Assembly: GCA_023443985.1 (NCBI GenBank) | Contig: JAEZSJ010000415.1 | Span: 1-5,681 of the forward strand | Direction: 5' to 3' | Length of the DNA stretch: 5,681 nt | DNA from: Verrucomicrobiota bacterium | GTDB taxonomy: Bacteria > Verrucomicrobiota > Verrucomicrobiia > Opitutales > Opitutaceae | Position numbers and translations under genes: made by a program | Shown here: in pieces, positions 1-5,681 of the stretch | How the letters are laid out: each line of letters opens with the position of its first letter | Numbering within the stretch: position 1 is the first letter of the stretch | The notes under the pieces: model-generated | Told to the model about the DNA's origin: nothing | Database searches by the model: none | What the model saw: only the letters and a program-made list of their open reading frames with translations

Positions 1-1
1 C

Positions 2-775
2 AAGTACATCGAGCTGCAGGACGCCTACAAATCCATCTACGAGTCGCTCTACCACGCCGGCATCGCCAACAACGCCAGGGTGGAGATCGTCCGCATCGAC
101 GCGCAGGATTTGGAGAAGAAGGGCGGGCTGCGGCAGCTCGCCGGCCTCGACGCGATCCTCGTGCCCGGCGGGTTCGGCGACCGCGGCACCGAGGGCAAGA
201 TCGCCGCCGCGCGGTACGCCCGGGAGAACAAGGTGCCGTACTACGGGATCTGCCTCGGTCTCCAGATTGCGGTGATCGAGTTCGCCCGGAATGTGCTCGG
301 CCTGAAAGCGGCCAACAGCACCGAGTTCGACCCCGACACCGAGGATCCGGTCATCGATTTCATGGCCGACCAGCGGCGCGTCACCGAGAAGGGGGCGACG
401 ATGCGGCTGGGCGCGTACGACTGCCGCCTGCGGCCCGGCACGAACGCCGCGAAGGCGTACGGCCGGGAGCTGATCAGCGAGCGGCACCGCCACCGCTACG
501 AGGTGAACAACCACTACGTGGAGATGCTCGGCGACGCCGGCATGGTGTTCGCCGGCGTGAACCCGCAGCGCAACCTCGTCGAGATCATCGAGCTCAAGGA
601 CCACCCGTGGTTTGTCGGCGTGCAGTTCCATCCCGAGTTCAAGTCGAAGCCCACGCAGGCCCAGCCGCTCTTCGCCGCCTTCGTGAAGGCCGCGCTCAGG
701 CGCCAGGCGACGGTCGCTGCGACGAAGGCGGAGAAGAAATCGGGGAAGGGCACAGCCAAGACGGCGAAGAAGTAA
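2..775 (+). CDS. pyrG: CTP synthase (glutamine-hydrolysing), C-terminal part, truncated by the window edge
   Basis: CTP synthase converts UTP to CTP in the cytoplasm using ATP and ammonia taken from glutamine. The visible 257 residues begin at the KYIEL segment, which opens the glutamine amidotransferase domain. The N-terminal synthetase domain lies left of the window, since the family is usually about 540 residues long. Visible class I amidotransferase features are the oxyanion loop PGGFGDRG (fragment residues 55-62), the nucleophile Cys84 in GICLGLQ (codon 251-253), and the His210/Glu212 pair in HPEF (codons 629-637). NSTEF and ERHRHRYEVNN are further strongly conserved CTP synthase blocks. 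No frameshift or missing catalytic residue is seen. After FVKAAL the protein ends in a lysine/alanine-rich tail with seven lysines in the last 17 residues, beyond the normal domain end. kdsA follows 119 bases later on the same strand. The identification is certain; only the upstream half is unseen. Confidence 0.97.
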   Translation, partial: KYIELQDAYKSIYESLYHAGIANNARVEIVRIDAQDLEKKGGLRQLAGLDAILVPGGFGDRGTEGKIAAARYARENKVPYYGICLGLQIAVIEFARNVLGLKAANSTEFDPDTEDPVIDFMADQRRVTEKGATMRLGAYDCRLRPGTNAAKAYGRELISERHRHRYEVNNHYVEMLGDAGMVFAGVNPQRNLVEIIELKDHPWFVGVQFHPEFKSKPTQAQPLFAAFVKAALRRQATVAATKAEKKSGKGTAKTAKK

Positions 776-894
776 CCACCGGTCGCGCTCTGGCGTGTTC
801 GAGCCGCCGCACTCCGAAACTGGATATCGGCTGCCGCCGCTCCGCCGTTGTCTTCATTCTGGCGTCCGCATCCCGACTCCTGTCTCCTTCCGCC

Positions 895-1683
895 ATGTTC
901 TTCGATCCCCAGCGCCTGCTCCTGATCGCCGGTCCGTGTTCGCTCGAGAACGAGACCGTCTGCCGCACGGTCGCCGCCGAGCTGGCCGCCCTGCGCGCGA
1001 AACGGCCGGAGCTGAACATCGTCTTCAAGGGCTCGTTCGACAAAGCGAACCGCACCTCGCTCTCGGGCGCGCGCGGCACCGGGCTCGAGGCCGGGCTCGC
1101 CCTGCTCGCGTTGGTGAAGCGTGAATTCGGTTTTCCGGTACTCACGGATGTGCACGAACGCGAACAGGTGCCCGCCGTGGCCGCGGTGTGCGATGTGCTC
1201 CAGATCCCGGCGTTCCTCTGCCGGCAGACCGACCTGCTGGTGGCGGCGGCGCAGAGCGGCCGCGTGGTAAACGTCAAAAAGGGCCAGTTCCTCTCGCCGC
1301 AGGAGATGCCGTTCACGCTCACCAAACTCGCCGGCGCCGCCGAGGTGTGGCAGACCGAGCGCGGCACGACCTTCGGCTACCAGAATCTCGTCGTCGATAT
1401 GCGGAGTTTTCCGCTCATGAAGGCCAACGGCTTTCCGACGATTCTCGACGCCACGCACAGCGTGCAACTGCCCGGCGCGGGCGGAGGCAAGAGCAGCGGG
1501 CAGCGTGAATTCGTCGAGCCGCTCGCGAAGGCGGCCCTCGCCGCGGGCGCCGACGGCCTGTTTCTCGAGACGCATCCCAATCCCGCCGAGGCGATCTCCG
1601 ACGGCCCGAACATGGTCCCGCTCGCCGAGCTCGCCGCGCTGCTCGACCGCTGTCTCGCGGTGTGGCGCGCGGTGCGCGGGTGA
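895..1683 (+). CDS. kdsA: 3-deoxy-8-phosphooctulonate synthase (Kdo-8-phosphate synthase), predicted metal-dependent type
   Basis: KdsA condenses phosphoenolpyruvate with D-arabinose 5-phosphate to give Kdo-8-phosphate, the precursor of the inner-core sugar of lipopolysaccharide; it is cytoplasmic. The 262-residue protein is a full-length TIM barrel. Seen in order: IAGPCSLE (11-18), FKGSFDKANRTS (44-55), TDVHE (84-88), IPAFLCRQTDLL (104-115), NVKKGQF (126-132), TERGTTFGY (154-162), DATHSVQLPG (185-194), ETHPNP (225-230) and SDGPNM (235-240). KANRTS separates it from the related DAHP synthases. Cys15, His188, Glu225 and Asp236 match the four metal ligands known in the Aquifex enzyme (Cys11, His185, Glu222, Asp233), whereas the E. 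coli type has Asn in place of the Cys. The ATG at 895 is chosen because the conserved core starts almost at once and the length fits the family. Upstream codons stay open but show no family similarity. No Shine-Dalgarno sequence precedes this start. It may be cotranscribed with pyrG. Confidence 0.96.
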   Translation: MFFDPQRLLLIAGPCSLENETVCRTVAAELAALRAKRPELNIVFKGSFDKANRTSLSGARGTGLEAGLALLALVKREFGFPVLTDVHEREQVPAVAAVCDVLQIPAFLCRQTDLLVAAAQSGRVVNVKKGQFLSPQEMPFTLTKLAGAAEVWQTERGTTFGYQNLVVDMRSFPLMKANGFPTILDATHSVQLPGAGGGKSSGQREFVEPLAKAALAAGADGLFLETHPNPAEAISDGPNMVPLAELAALLDRCLAVWRAVRG

Positions 1684-1791
1684 GGGGGCGGGAGGTTCCG
1701 AGCCGCGGAGTTCGTGGTCGGACACGGAGAAGCGCAGACGATGTGGCGGTCTCTTCCTCCGAGGCGCTGTGCAGGAGCGGTTGGTTTGATC

Positions 1792-1806
1792 GCCATTGAT
1801 CATGGC
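1792..1806. repeat. Small inverted repeat upstream of the amylase-family gene, possible operator
   Basis: GCCAT and ATGGC form perfect 5-base arms around TGATC, and the flanking bases are noticeably more A+T-rich than the rest of the window. It lies about 113 bases before the amylase ATG, which is compatible with a regulator site or a weak hairpin. It does not match the LacI/MalR-type operator with a central CG pair. Arms this short can arise by chance, so the functional reading is speculative. Confidence 0.25.
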
Positions 1807-1905
1807 AACCATTGGCTGACTTCCTCGACCGCCACCGAGTCGTTACACCCCGGGCGTTTGTCTTTCGCGGCGACGCGCGCACTGTGCGCCGCCCCCCGGC
1901 AAACA

Positions 1906-1912
1906 GAAAGGA
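1906..1912 (+). promoter_or_regulatory. Ribosome binding site of the amylase-family gene
   Basis: GAAAGGA ends six bases before the ATG at 1919, which is suitable spacing for a Shine-Dalgarno interaction. It is the clearest such site in the window and supports the chosen start. The genes at 895, 4391 and 4918 have no comparable purine tract. Confidence 0.7.
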
Positions 1913-1918
1913 ACGACC

Positions 1919-3796
1919 ATGGATCCTGCTTCGCTGCGCGAGATCGATTTCGCCGCGCTCCGGGGGCAACAGCCAGACCGGGAGCATCGTGTCACCGCCA
2001 AGTACCATCCGTCGCCGGCGGCATGGGAGGACCAAGTGCTCTACTTCCTCATGCTCGACCGGTTCTCCGACGGGCGTGAGGCCGGATATCGGGACGACCG
2101 GAATCCCGAAGATATGGACACGCCGTTGTTCGCCGCGACCGACAATGGCAACGCTGTCGCCGCCGATGCCGATGCCGCACGATGGCGCGAGGCCGGCGGG
2201 GATTGGTGCGGCGGCACGCTCAGCGGGCTGACCGCGAAGATGGGCTATCTGAAGCGTCTCGGCGTCACGGCGCTGTGGGTGAGCCCGTTGTTCAAACAGG
2301 TGAGCGGGCGTTTCACGCGGGAGAAGAGCTACCACGGCTACGGCATCCAGGATTTTCTGGCGGTCGATCCGCGGTTCGGCACGGCGGAGGAACTGCGCAC
2401 GATGGTGCGCACGGCGCACGAGCACGGGATCTACGTCATTCTCGACATCATCCTGAACCACGCGGGCAACGTGTTCGGCTATCGGCACGACGACCCGCCG
2501 CCACGCTGGAACGGCTCCGAACACGAGGTGGCGGGCTACCGCGACGCGACCGGCGCGGCGACATTGCCGTTCTACACGGGTCTGCCGGCGGGCATCTCGC
2601 GCGACGACGCGGTCTGGCCGCGGGAGTTGCAGCCGCATACGACGTTCGCGAAGCGCGGCTCCATCACGAACTGGGACTGGTACCCCGAGTACCTCGAGGG
2701 CGACTTCTGCACGCTGAAGGAGCTGCATCTCGGTACCGGGGAAACGGACACGTATGCGCCATCGGCGGCGTTGCGGGTGCTGGCCGACGTCTACCGCTAC
2801 TGGATCGCGTTTGCCGACATCGACGGGTACCGCGTCGACACCGTGAAGCACATGGATACCGGTGCGGTGCGGTACTTCGGATCGGTGATCCACGAGTTCG
2901 CGCAGCGACTGGGGAAGGAGAACTTCTATCTGATCGGAGAGATCACCGGCGGGCGCGTGTTCGCGTTCAACAAGCTCGAGGCCACCGGTCTGGATGCGGC
3001 GCTGGGCGTCGACGATATCCCGGACAAGCTCGAATACCTCGTGAAAGGGTGGCGCAACCCCGAGGAGTACTTCTCGCTGTTCCGCAACTCGCTGCTCGTC
3101 GGCAAGGAGTCGCACACTTGGTTCCGCAACAAGGTCGTCACCCTCTTCGACGACCACGACCAGGTGCGCAAGGGCGGCAACAAGGCGCGCTTCTGCGCCG
3201 GCGATCCCGCGTATGCGCGGCAGGTTGCGGCGGCGGTGGGGCTCGAGGCGACCACGCTGGGCGTCCCGCTCGTCTACTACGGTACGGAACAGACGTTCGA
3301 CGGCGCGGGTGACAACGACCGCTACCTGCGCGAGTGCATGTTCGGCGGACGCTTCGGGGCGTTCCGCACGCAGGGGCGGCACTTCTTCGACGAGACCCAT
3401 CCGGCGTATCGGGAGATCGCGGCGATCCTCGCGGTGCGGGCGCTCAAAACCGCGCTGCGCCGCGGCCGCCAGTACCTGCGGCAGATCTCCGGCAACGGCG
3501 TCGACTTCGGCTATCCGCGTCTGCTCGGCGGCCAGTTGCTCGCGGTCGTGCCATGGTCGCGGTTATTCGACGGAGAGGAGGTGCTCTGCGCCCTCAACAC
3601 CGACGCCACCCAACCGCGCAGCGCCTGGGTGGTGGTCGATCACGACTTGAATCCTGTCGCGCGCCAGTTCCGCTGTATCTACTCGTCGGATGCCGCGCAA
3701 CTCGGCGGCCGTGTGGTGGTCGAGGAGCGGAGCGGTTGCCGCTGCATCCAGATCACAGTGCCGGCGGGCGGTTTCGCGATTTGGGAACAGACGTGA
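1919..3796 (+). CDS. Glycoside hydrolase family 13 (alpha-amylase family) enzyme, probably cytoplasmic
   Basis: A 625-residue enzyme expected to hydrolyse or transfer alpha-glucosidic bonds by the retaining GH13 mechanism. Its catalytic barrel starts around residue 38 (DQVLYFLMLDRFSDG). Conserved regions are intact: YHGYG (138-142); region I DIILNH (176-181); region II GYRVDTVKH (303-311) with nucleophile Asp307; region III GEITGG (340-345) with acid/base Glu341; region IV FDDHDQ (410-415) with transition-state Asp414. LKELH (266-270) may be the region V equivalent. YYGTEQTFDG (453-462) is the usual end-of-barrel segment, and roughly the last 90-100 residues form a beta-type C-terminal domain. 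The start is MDPASLREID with no hydrophobic segment, so there is no signal peptide and the substrate is probably an internal glycogen/maltodextrin-like glucan. No transporter, maltose regulator or glycogen gene is adjacent. Catalytic competence is well supported. The exact activity (amylase, glucosidase, transferase) and GH13 subfamily cannot be told from motifs alone. Confidence 0.93.
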   Translation: MDPASLREIDFAALRGQQPDREHRVTAKYHPSPAAWEDQVLYFLMLDRFSDGREAGYRDDRNPEDMDTPLFAATDNGNAVAADADAARWREAGGDWCGGTLSGLTAKMGYLKRLGVTALWVSPLFKQVSGRFTREKSYHGYGIQDFLAVDPRFGTAEELRTMVRTAHEHGIYVILDIILNHAGNVFGYRHDDPPPRWNGSEHEVAGYRDATGAATLPFYTGLPAGISRDDAVWPRELQPHTTFAKRGSITNWDWYPEYLEGDFCTLKELHLGTGETDTYAPSAALRVLADVYRYWIAFADIDGYRVDTVKHMDTGAVRYFGSVIHEFAQRLGKENFYLIGEITGGRVFAFNKLEATGLDAALGVDDIPDKLEYLVKGWRNPEEYFSLFRNSLLVGKESHTWFRNKVVTLFDDHDQVRKGGNKARFCAGDPAYARQVAAAVGLEATTLGVPLVYYGTEQTFDGAGDNDRYLRECMFGGRFGAFRTQGRHFFDETHPAYREIAAILAVRALKTALRRGRQYLRQISGNGVDFGYPRLLGGQLLAVVPWSRLFDGEEVLCALNTDATQPRSAWVVVDHDLNPVARQFRCIYSSDAAQLGGRVVVEERSGCRCIQITVPAGGFAIWEQT

Positions 3797-3848
3797 GTCC
3801 CCCCGTCGCCCACCCCCCCGCCGACGTGAGAACCTTCGCCGCCTTCCC

Positions 3849-3883
3849 GGCGACGATCGTCGCCCGGTCAACCGATGGTTGAC
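3849..3883. terminator. Two adjacent inverted repeats in the convergent gap, possible bidirectional terminator
   Basis: Bases 3849-3864 are a perfect 16-base palindrome, GGCGACGATCGTCGCC. Bases 3867-3883 form a perfect 7-base stem, GTCAACC and GGTTGAC, around a GAT loop. They lie between two converging genes (stops at 3796 and 3932), where transcription from both sides must end. Neither repeat is followed by a T-run on either strand, so they are not textbook intrinsic terminators. The 16-base palindrome has no loop and would have to open several central pairs to fold. A protein-binding site or chance in G+C-rich DNA are alternatives. Confidence 0.35.
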
Positions 3884-3929
3884 AGGGCGCGCTGTGCCCG
3901 CGGCGCCGTGCGCCGGTGCAGTGCAGGGC

Positions 3930-4391
3930 TTACGGCGTCGCTGCGGGCGTCGGGGGAACCACCCCCGATTCCGGGGCGGGGAACACGGCGATCACCTCGA
4001 CCTCGAGCACGAACTCGGGCTCGAAGAGGCGGGTGATCTGCACCCAGGTGCCGGCCGGAAAATCGGTGCCGTAGTATTTCTTCCGCACCTCCTTGGCCGC
4101 CTTGAGCGCTTCGATGTCGGTGGTGTAGGCGGTCTCCTTCACCACATGGCGAAAATCGAGCCCGTAGTGGGCGAGCGTCCGCCGGATGGTGCCGAAGGCC
4201 TGGTCGATCGCCTGATCCATCGGACCGGCGCCGACGGAGCCGGAGATGTGGAGGGTGTTGCCGACGCGCACCGCTTGGGCGTAGCCGATCTCGTTCTCCC
4301 AAGGGCCGAGGTTGAACTTCTCCTTCTTGAGCTCCTGCGCGGAGAGCGCCGCGGCGAAGGGGATGAGGGCGAGGCAGATGAGTCGTTTCAT
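3930..4391 (-). CDS. RidA/YjgF/UK114-fold protein with signal peptide, lacking the catalytic arginine
   Basis: A 153-residue protein with a predicted Sec signal peptide (Lys2-Arg3, hydrophobic core to about residue 16, likely cleavage after ALSA at 18), so it should be periplasmic or exported. The mature part has the RidA fold: GYAQAVRVGNTLHISGS (36-52), a helix through FGTIRRTLAHYG (66-77), HVVKETAYTTDIEALK (82-97), then FPAGTWVQITRL (111-122) and VLEVEVIAVFP (128-138). RidA enzymes hydrolyse reactive enamine/imine intermediates from amino-acid metabolism and need an arginine (Arg105 in E. coli) in FPARSCVEV. Here that residue is Gly114 (codon 4052-4050), so imine deaminase activity is unlikely. 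Glu130 aligns with the conserved glutamate near the C terminus. The end is proline-rich (APESGVVPPTPAATP). The ATG at 4391 begins the signal peptide directly; no Shine-Dalgarno sequence is visible. It lies 50 bases downstream of the NTF2-like gene and is probably cotranscribed. The fold is secure, the function unknown. Confidence 0.88.
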   Translation of the reverse strand: MKRLICLALIPFAAALSAQELKKEKFNLGPWENEIGYAQAVRVGNTLHISGSVGAGPMDQAIDQAFGTIRRTLAHYGLDFRHVVKETAYTTDIEALKAAKEVRKKYYGTDFPAGTWVQITRLFEPEFVLEVEVIAVFPAPESGVVPPTPAATP

Positions 4392-4441
4392 GTTTCAGGG
4401 TTGGGAGGGAACAGCCGTGCGGTGATCGGGCGGGTCGGGGT

Positions 4442-4918
4442 TCAGGAGCGGCGCAGGGGGGCGTGATGGTGGCTCGTCAGGGCGACCCATTTCCAGCCGT
4501 CCGGAAAGCGGTAGAGCAGGATGTGGTCGGAGCAGGTGTGCACGCCGTCCTGGAAAAAGCGGACGCGGGCCATGGCGGAGTCGCCGACGACCTCGACGGC
4601 GTCGATCGCGAAGGAGGCGCCGGGGAAGGTCGGGAACTTTCCGGCCTGTTTGGCCTCCCGGATCCCGGTGAGGATGAGCTGACGCGAGAAGGACACGAGG
4701 CGGCCGTTTTCGACCAGCATCAGGGCATACCCCTCGTGCAGCGCGCCTTCGACTGCCGGCTCGTCGCCCGTGAGGTAGAGCGCCGTCATGCCCTGCTCGA
4801 CGACGGCGGTGACGGATTGCAGGTCGACGCCCGGGGCAGGCTGGTCGGCGCGGAGAGCGCCCGTGGTGACGCTGAAGGCAAGAATCGAGGAGAGGAGAAT
4901 GCGGACGAGGTATTTCAT
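4442..4918 (-). CDS. Exported NTF2-like / putative lumazine-binding-family protein
   Basis: A 158-residue protein starting with a signal peptide (MKYLVRILLSSILAFSVTTG), with likely cleavage after ALRA at residue 24. The mature domain fits the NTF2-like fold, in particular the group named putative lumazine-binding (Lumazine_bd_2): a first helix VTAVVEQGMTALYLTGDE (36-53), then ALHEGYALMLVENGRLVSFS (59-78), VEVVGDSAMARVRFFQDG (108-125) and the closing strands DHILLYRFPDGWKWVAL (131-147), where LYRFPDGWKWV is typical of the family's end. Such proteins form a cone-shaped pocket; the family name does not prove lumazine binding, and many members have no known ligand. The frame is open up to an ATG at 5101, but the extra 61 residues are arginine/proline-rich and would bury the signal peptide, so 4918 is preferred. 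No Shine-Dalgarno sequence is seen. It is the first gene of a probable two-gene unit with the RidA-like gene. Confidence 0.85.
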   Translation of the reverse strand: MKYLVRILLSSILAFSVTTGALRADQPAPGVDLQSVTAVVEQGMTALYLTGDEPAVEGALHEGYALMLVENGRLVSFSRQLILTGIREAKQAGKFPTFPGASFAIDAVEVVGDSAMARVRFFQDGVHTCSDHILLYRFPDGWKWVALTSHHHAPLRRS

Positions 4919-5153
4919 GGCGGAAGGGGAGAACAACAGAATCCCGGGACGCGACGTTTTCCCGCGGGTACGGAGGATTTTCCGCAATTCCAGCGGTGTT
5001 GCGCCCATGGATGCGGCGGCGCGGCCGCCTTGCTGCGCTTGAGGCGGGTTGGAACGTGGCTCCGCGGAGGGACGCGCGCGGCGATGCACGCGCCCCCCCA
5101 CACCGGCGACTGCGGGGTTGAAGACCGCGGGGACTTGCGCCGTTGTGGAGGGG
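4919..5153. promoter_or_regulatory. Divergent intergenic region between the NTF2-like pair and the acetyltransferase
   Basis: These 235 bases separate two outward-reading starts, so promoters for both directions must lie here or nearby. No convincing -35/-10 pair could be picked out on either strand. Short palindromes are present: TCCCGGGA at 4942-4949, CCCGCGGG at 4961-4968, and a 6-base stem with a GCG loop at 5015-5029. All are of the kind G+C-rich DNA yields by chance. Bases 4971-4990 are the most A+T-rich part, but no regulator site is recognised. Confidence 0.4.
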
Positions 5154-5621
5154 ATGAGCAGCGCGTGTTATTCGATCCGTCCCATGACTGCCGCCGACAT
5201 TCCGGCGGCTCTGGCCTTGTGGCGGGTGACCGAAGGGATGGGCTTGGGCGACTCCGACCGGCCGGACCGTCTGGCCGCCTTCCTCGAGCGCAACCCGGGG
5301 TTGAGCGCGGTCGCCGAGGAGGGCAATGGCACGCTGATCGGTGCGGTGCTCTGCGGCGACGACGGCCGGCGCGGCTACCTGCACCATCTCGCCGTGCTGC
5401 GCGAGCGCCGCAACCAGGGCGTCGCCCGGGCGTTGCTGGCGCACTGTTTTGCGGGGCTGCAGGCGCGCGACATCGAGCGCTGCAACATCTTCCTCCTCGC
5501 CTCGAACACCGAGGGTGAACGGTTCTGGCGCCGCGAAGGCTGGGTCGTGCGCGACAACCTGAAGGTGATGCAGAAACCGGTGGCCGCCGGCTCGCCGGTC
5601 CCCGGCGGGTGCTCGTGCTGA
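5154..5621 (+). CDS. GNAT-family N-acetyltransferase
   Basis: A 155-residue protein expected to transfer an acetyl group from acetyl-CoA to an amine; the substrate is unknown. Seen in order: strand 1 YSIRPMTAADIPAALALW (6-23), the acceptor-side helix with GMGLGDSDRPDRLAAFLERN (28-47), strands AVAEE and LIGAVLCG (52-68), the strand GYLHHLAVLRERR (74-86) leading into the acetyl-CoA pyrophosphate loop RNQGVA (86-91), and the C-terminal NTEGERFWRREGW (118-130), which resembles the usual N-x-x-A-x-x-FY-x-x-x-GF end. The length fits a single GNAT domain. The ATG at 5154 leaves a short lead before strand 1. A GGAGG (5147-5151) sits only two bases before it, too close to be ideal, so the GTG at 5145 or the ATG at 5184 are alternatives, though 5184 would delete strand 1. 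The tail AAGSPVPGGCSC is unusual, with two cysteines at the end. No functional link to the divergent pair is apparent. Confidence 0.9.
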   Translation: MSSACYSIRPMTAADIPAALALWRVTEGMGLGDSDRPDRLAAFLERNPGLSAVAEEGNGTLIGAVLCGDDGRRGYLHHLAVLRERRNQGVARALLAHCFAGLQARDIERCNIFLLASNTEGERFWRREGWVVRDNLKVMQKPVAAGSPVPGGCSC

Positions 5622-5681
5622 AGGCGAAGTGCGTCGCCGGTCCGGTCAGTCGCGCGCCCCTGGCGGCCCGCGTCGCCCGTG

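Larger units (their letters stand above)
1684..1918. other. Intergenic region between kdsA and the amylase-family gene
   Basis: This 235-base stretch holds no credible gene. Short open frames here give low-complexity, arginine-rich or shadow-like products. It must contain the end of the kdsA transcript and probably the promoter of the amylase-family gene, since the distance is long for an internal operon gap. I see no stem followed by a T-run, so no classical intrinsic terminator for kdsA. TTGGCT at 1812-1817 could serve as a -35 element, but nothing resembling TATAAT lies 16-18 bases downstream. A small inverted repeat at 1792-1806 is listed separately. The promoter assignment is inference only. 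Confidence 0.5.

Noticed and set aside
607..894. Open frame upstream of kdsA, in frame with it and starting inside pyrG.
   Set aside because: The extra 96 codons overlap the CTP synthase gene in another frame and have no KdsA-like content; the core domain begins right after the ATG at 895.
1415..3400. Very long minus-strand open frame (661 codons) across kdsA and the amylase-family gene.
   Set aside because: Its product is rich in Arg, Glu, Val and Ala with no domain signature, and it is antisense to two genes with intact catalytic motifs. Long antisense frames are a common by-product of high G+C codon use.
5015..5029. 6-base stem GGCGGC / GCCGCC with a GCG loop in the divergent gap.
   Set aside because: It is built only from G and C in a G+C-rich stretch, with no T-run and no link to a promoter; most likely chance.
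4919..5101. 61-residue N-terminal extension of the NTF2-like gene.
   Set aside because: It is arginine/proline-rich and would place the signal peptide in the interior of the protein; the ATG at 4918 gives a normal secreted protein.
4463..5518. Long plus-strand open frame opposite the NTF2-like gene and running into the acetyltransferase.
   Set aside because: It is the antisense/out-of-frame shadow of two genes with recognisable folds and has low-complexity composition.
5593..5607. 6-base stem CGCCGG / CCGGCG with a TCC loop near the acetyltransferase stop, considered as a terminator.
   Set aside because: It lies inside the coding sequence, has no following T-run, and such stems are frequent by chance at this base composition.
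5622..5681. Final 60 bases, examined for the start of another gene.
   Set aside because: No start codon with a ribosome binding site and no recognisable peptide on either strand; too short to judge.

Overview
This window is about 65% G+C by eye. It reads as an ordinary chromosomal segment from a Gram-negative bacterium. The best guess for the source is the Opitutaceae (Verrucomicrobiota) or a close relative. That rests on overall protein flavour, high G+C and several starts without a Shine-Dalgarno sequence, so it is an impression only. The kdsA gene shows more firmly that the cell makes Kdo, and hence a lipopolysaccharide-type outer membrane. No tRNA, rRNA, CRISPR array, insertion sequence or phage gene was seen.

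Layout: bases 2-775 (+) hold the C-terminal half of CTP synthase (pyrG), cut by the left edge. After 119 bases comes a complete 3-deoxy-D-manno-octulosonate-8-phosphate synthase (kdsA, 895-1683, +). A 235-base gap with one small inverted repeat leads to a complete 625-residue GH13 alpha-amylase-family enzyme without a signal peptide (1919-3796, +), which has the clearest ribosome binding site in the window. It converges on a minus-strand pair: an exported NTF2-like/lumazine-binding-like protein (4442-4918) and, 50 bases downstream of it, an exported RidA-fold protein (3930-4391). The convergent gap carries two G+C-rich inverted repeats. A GNAT acetyltransferase (5154-5621, +) diverges from the pair across 235 bases. 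The last 60 bases hold no recognisable gene.

How the genes fit together: pyrG-kdsA is a common neighbourhood in Gram-negative bacteria. CTP is used to activate Kdo as CMP-Kdo, so the pairing makes metabolic sense. The amylase-family gene stands alone and probably acts on cytoplasmic alpha-glucans. The two exported small proteins look like a two-gene operon of unknown role. The acetyltransferase has no evident link to its neighbours.

I did not find convincing evidence of a new multi-gene system. The most notable points are the secreted RidA-like protein lacking the catalytic arginine, its pairing with a secreted NTF2-like protein, the metal-dependent signature of KdsA, and the unassigned GH13 enzyme.
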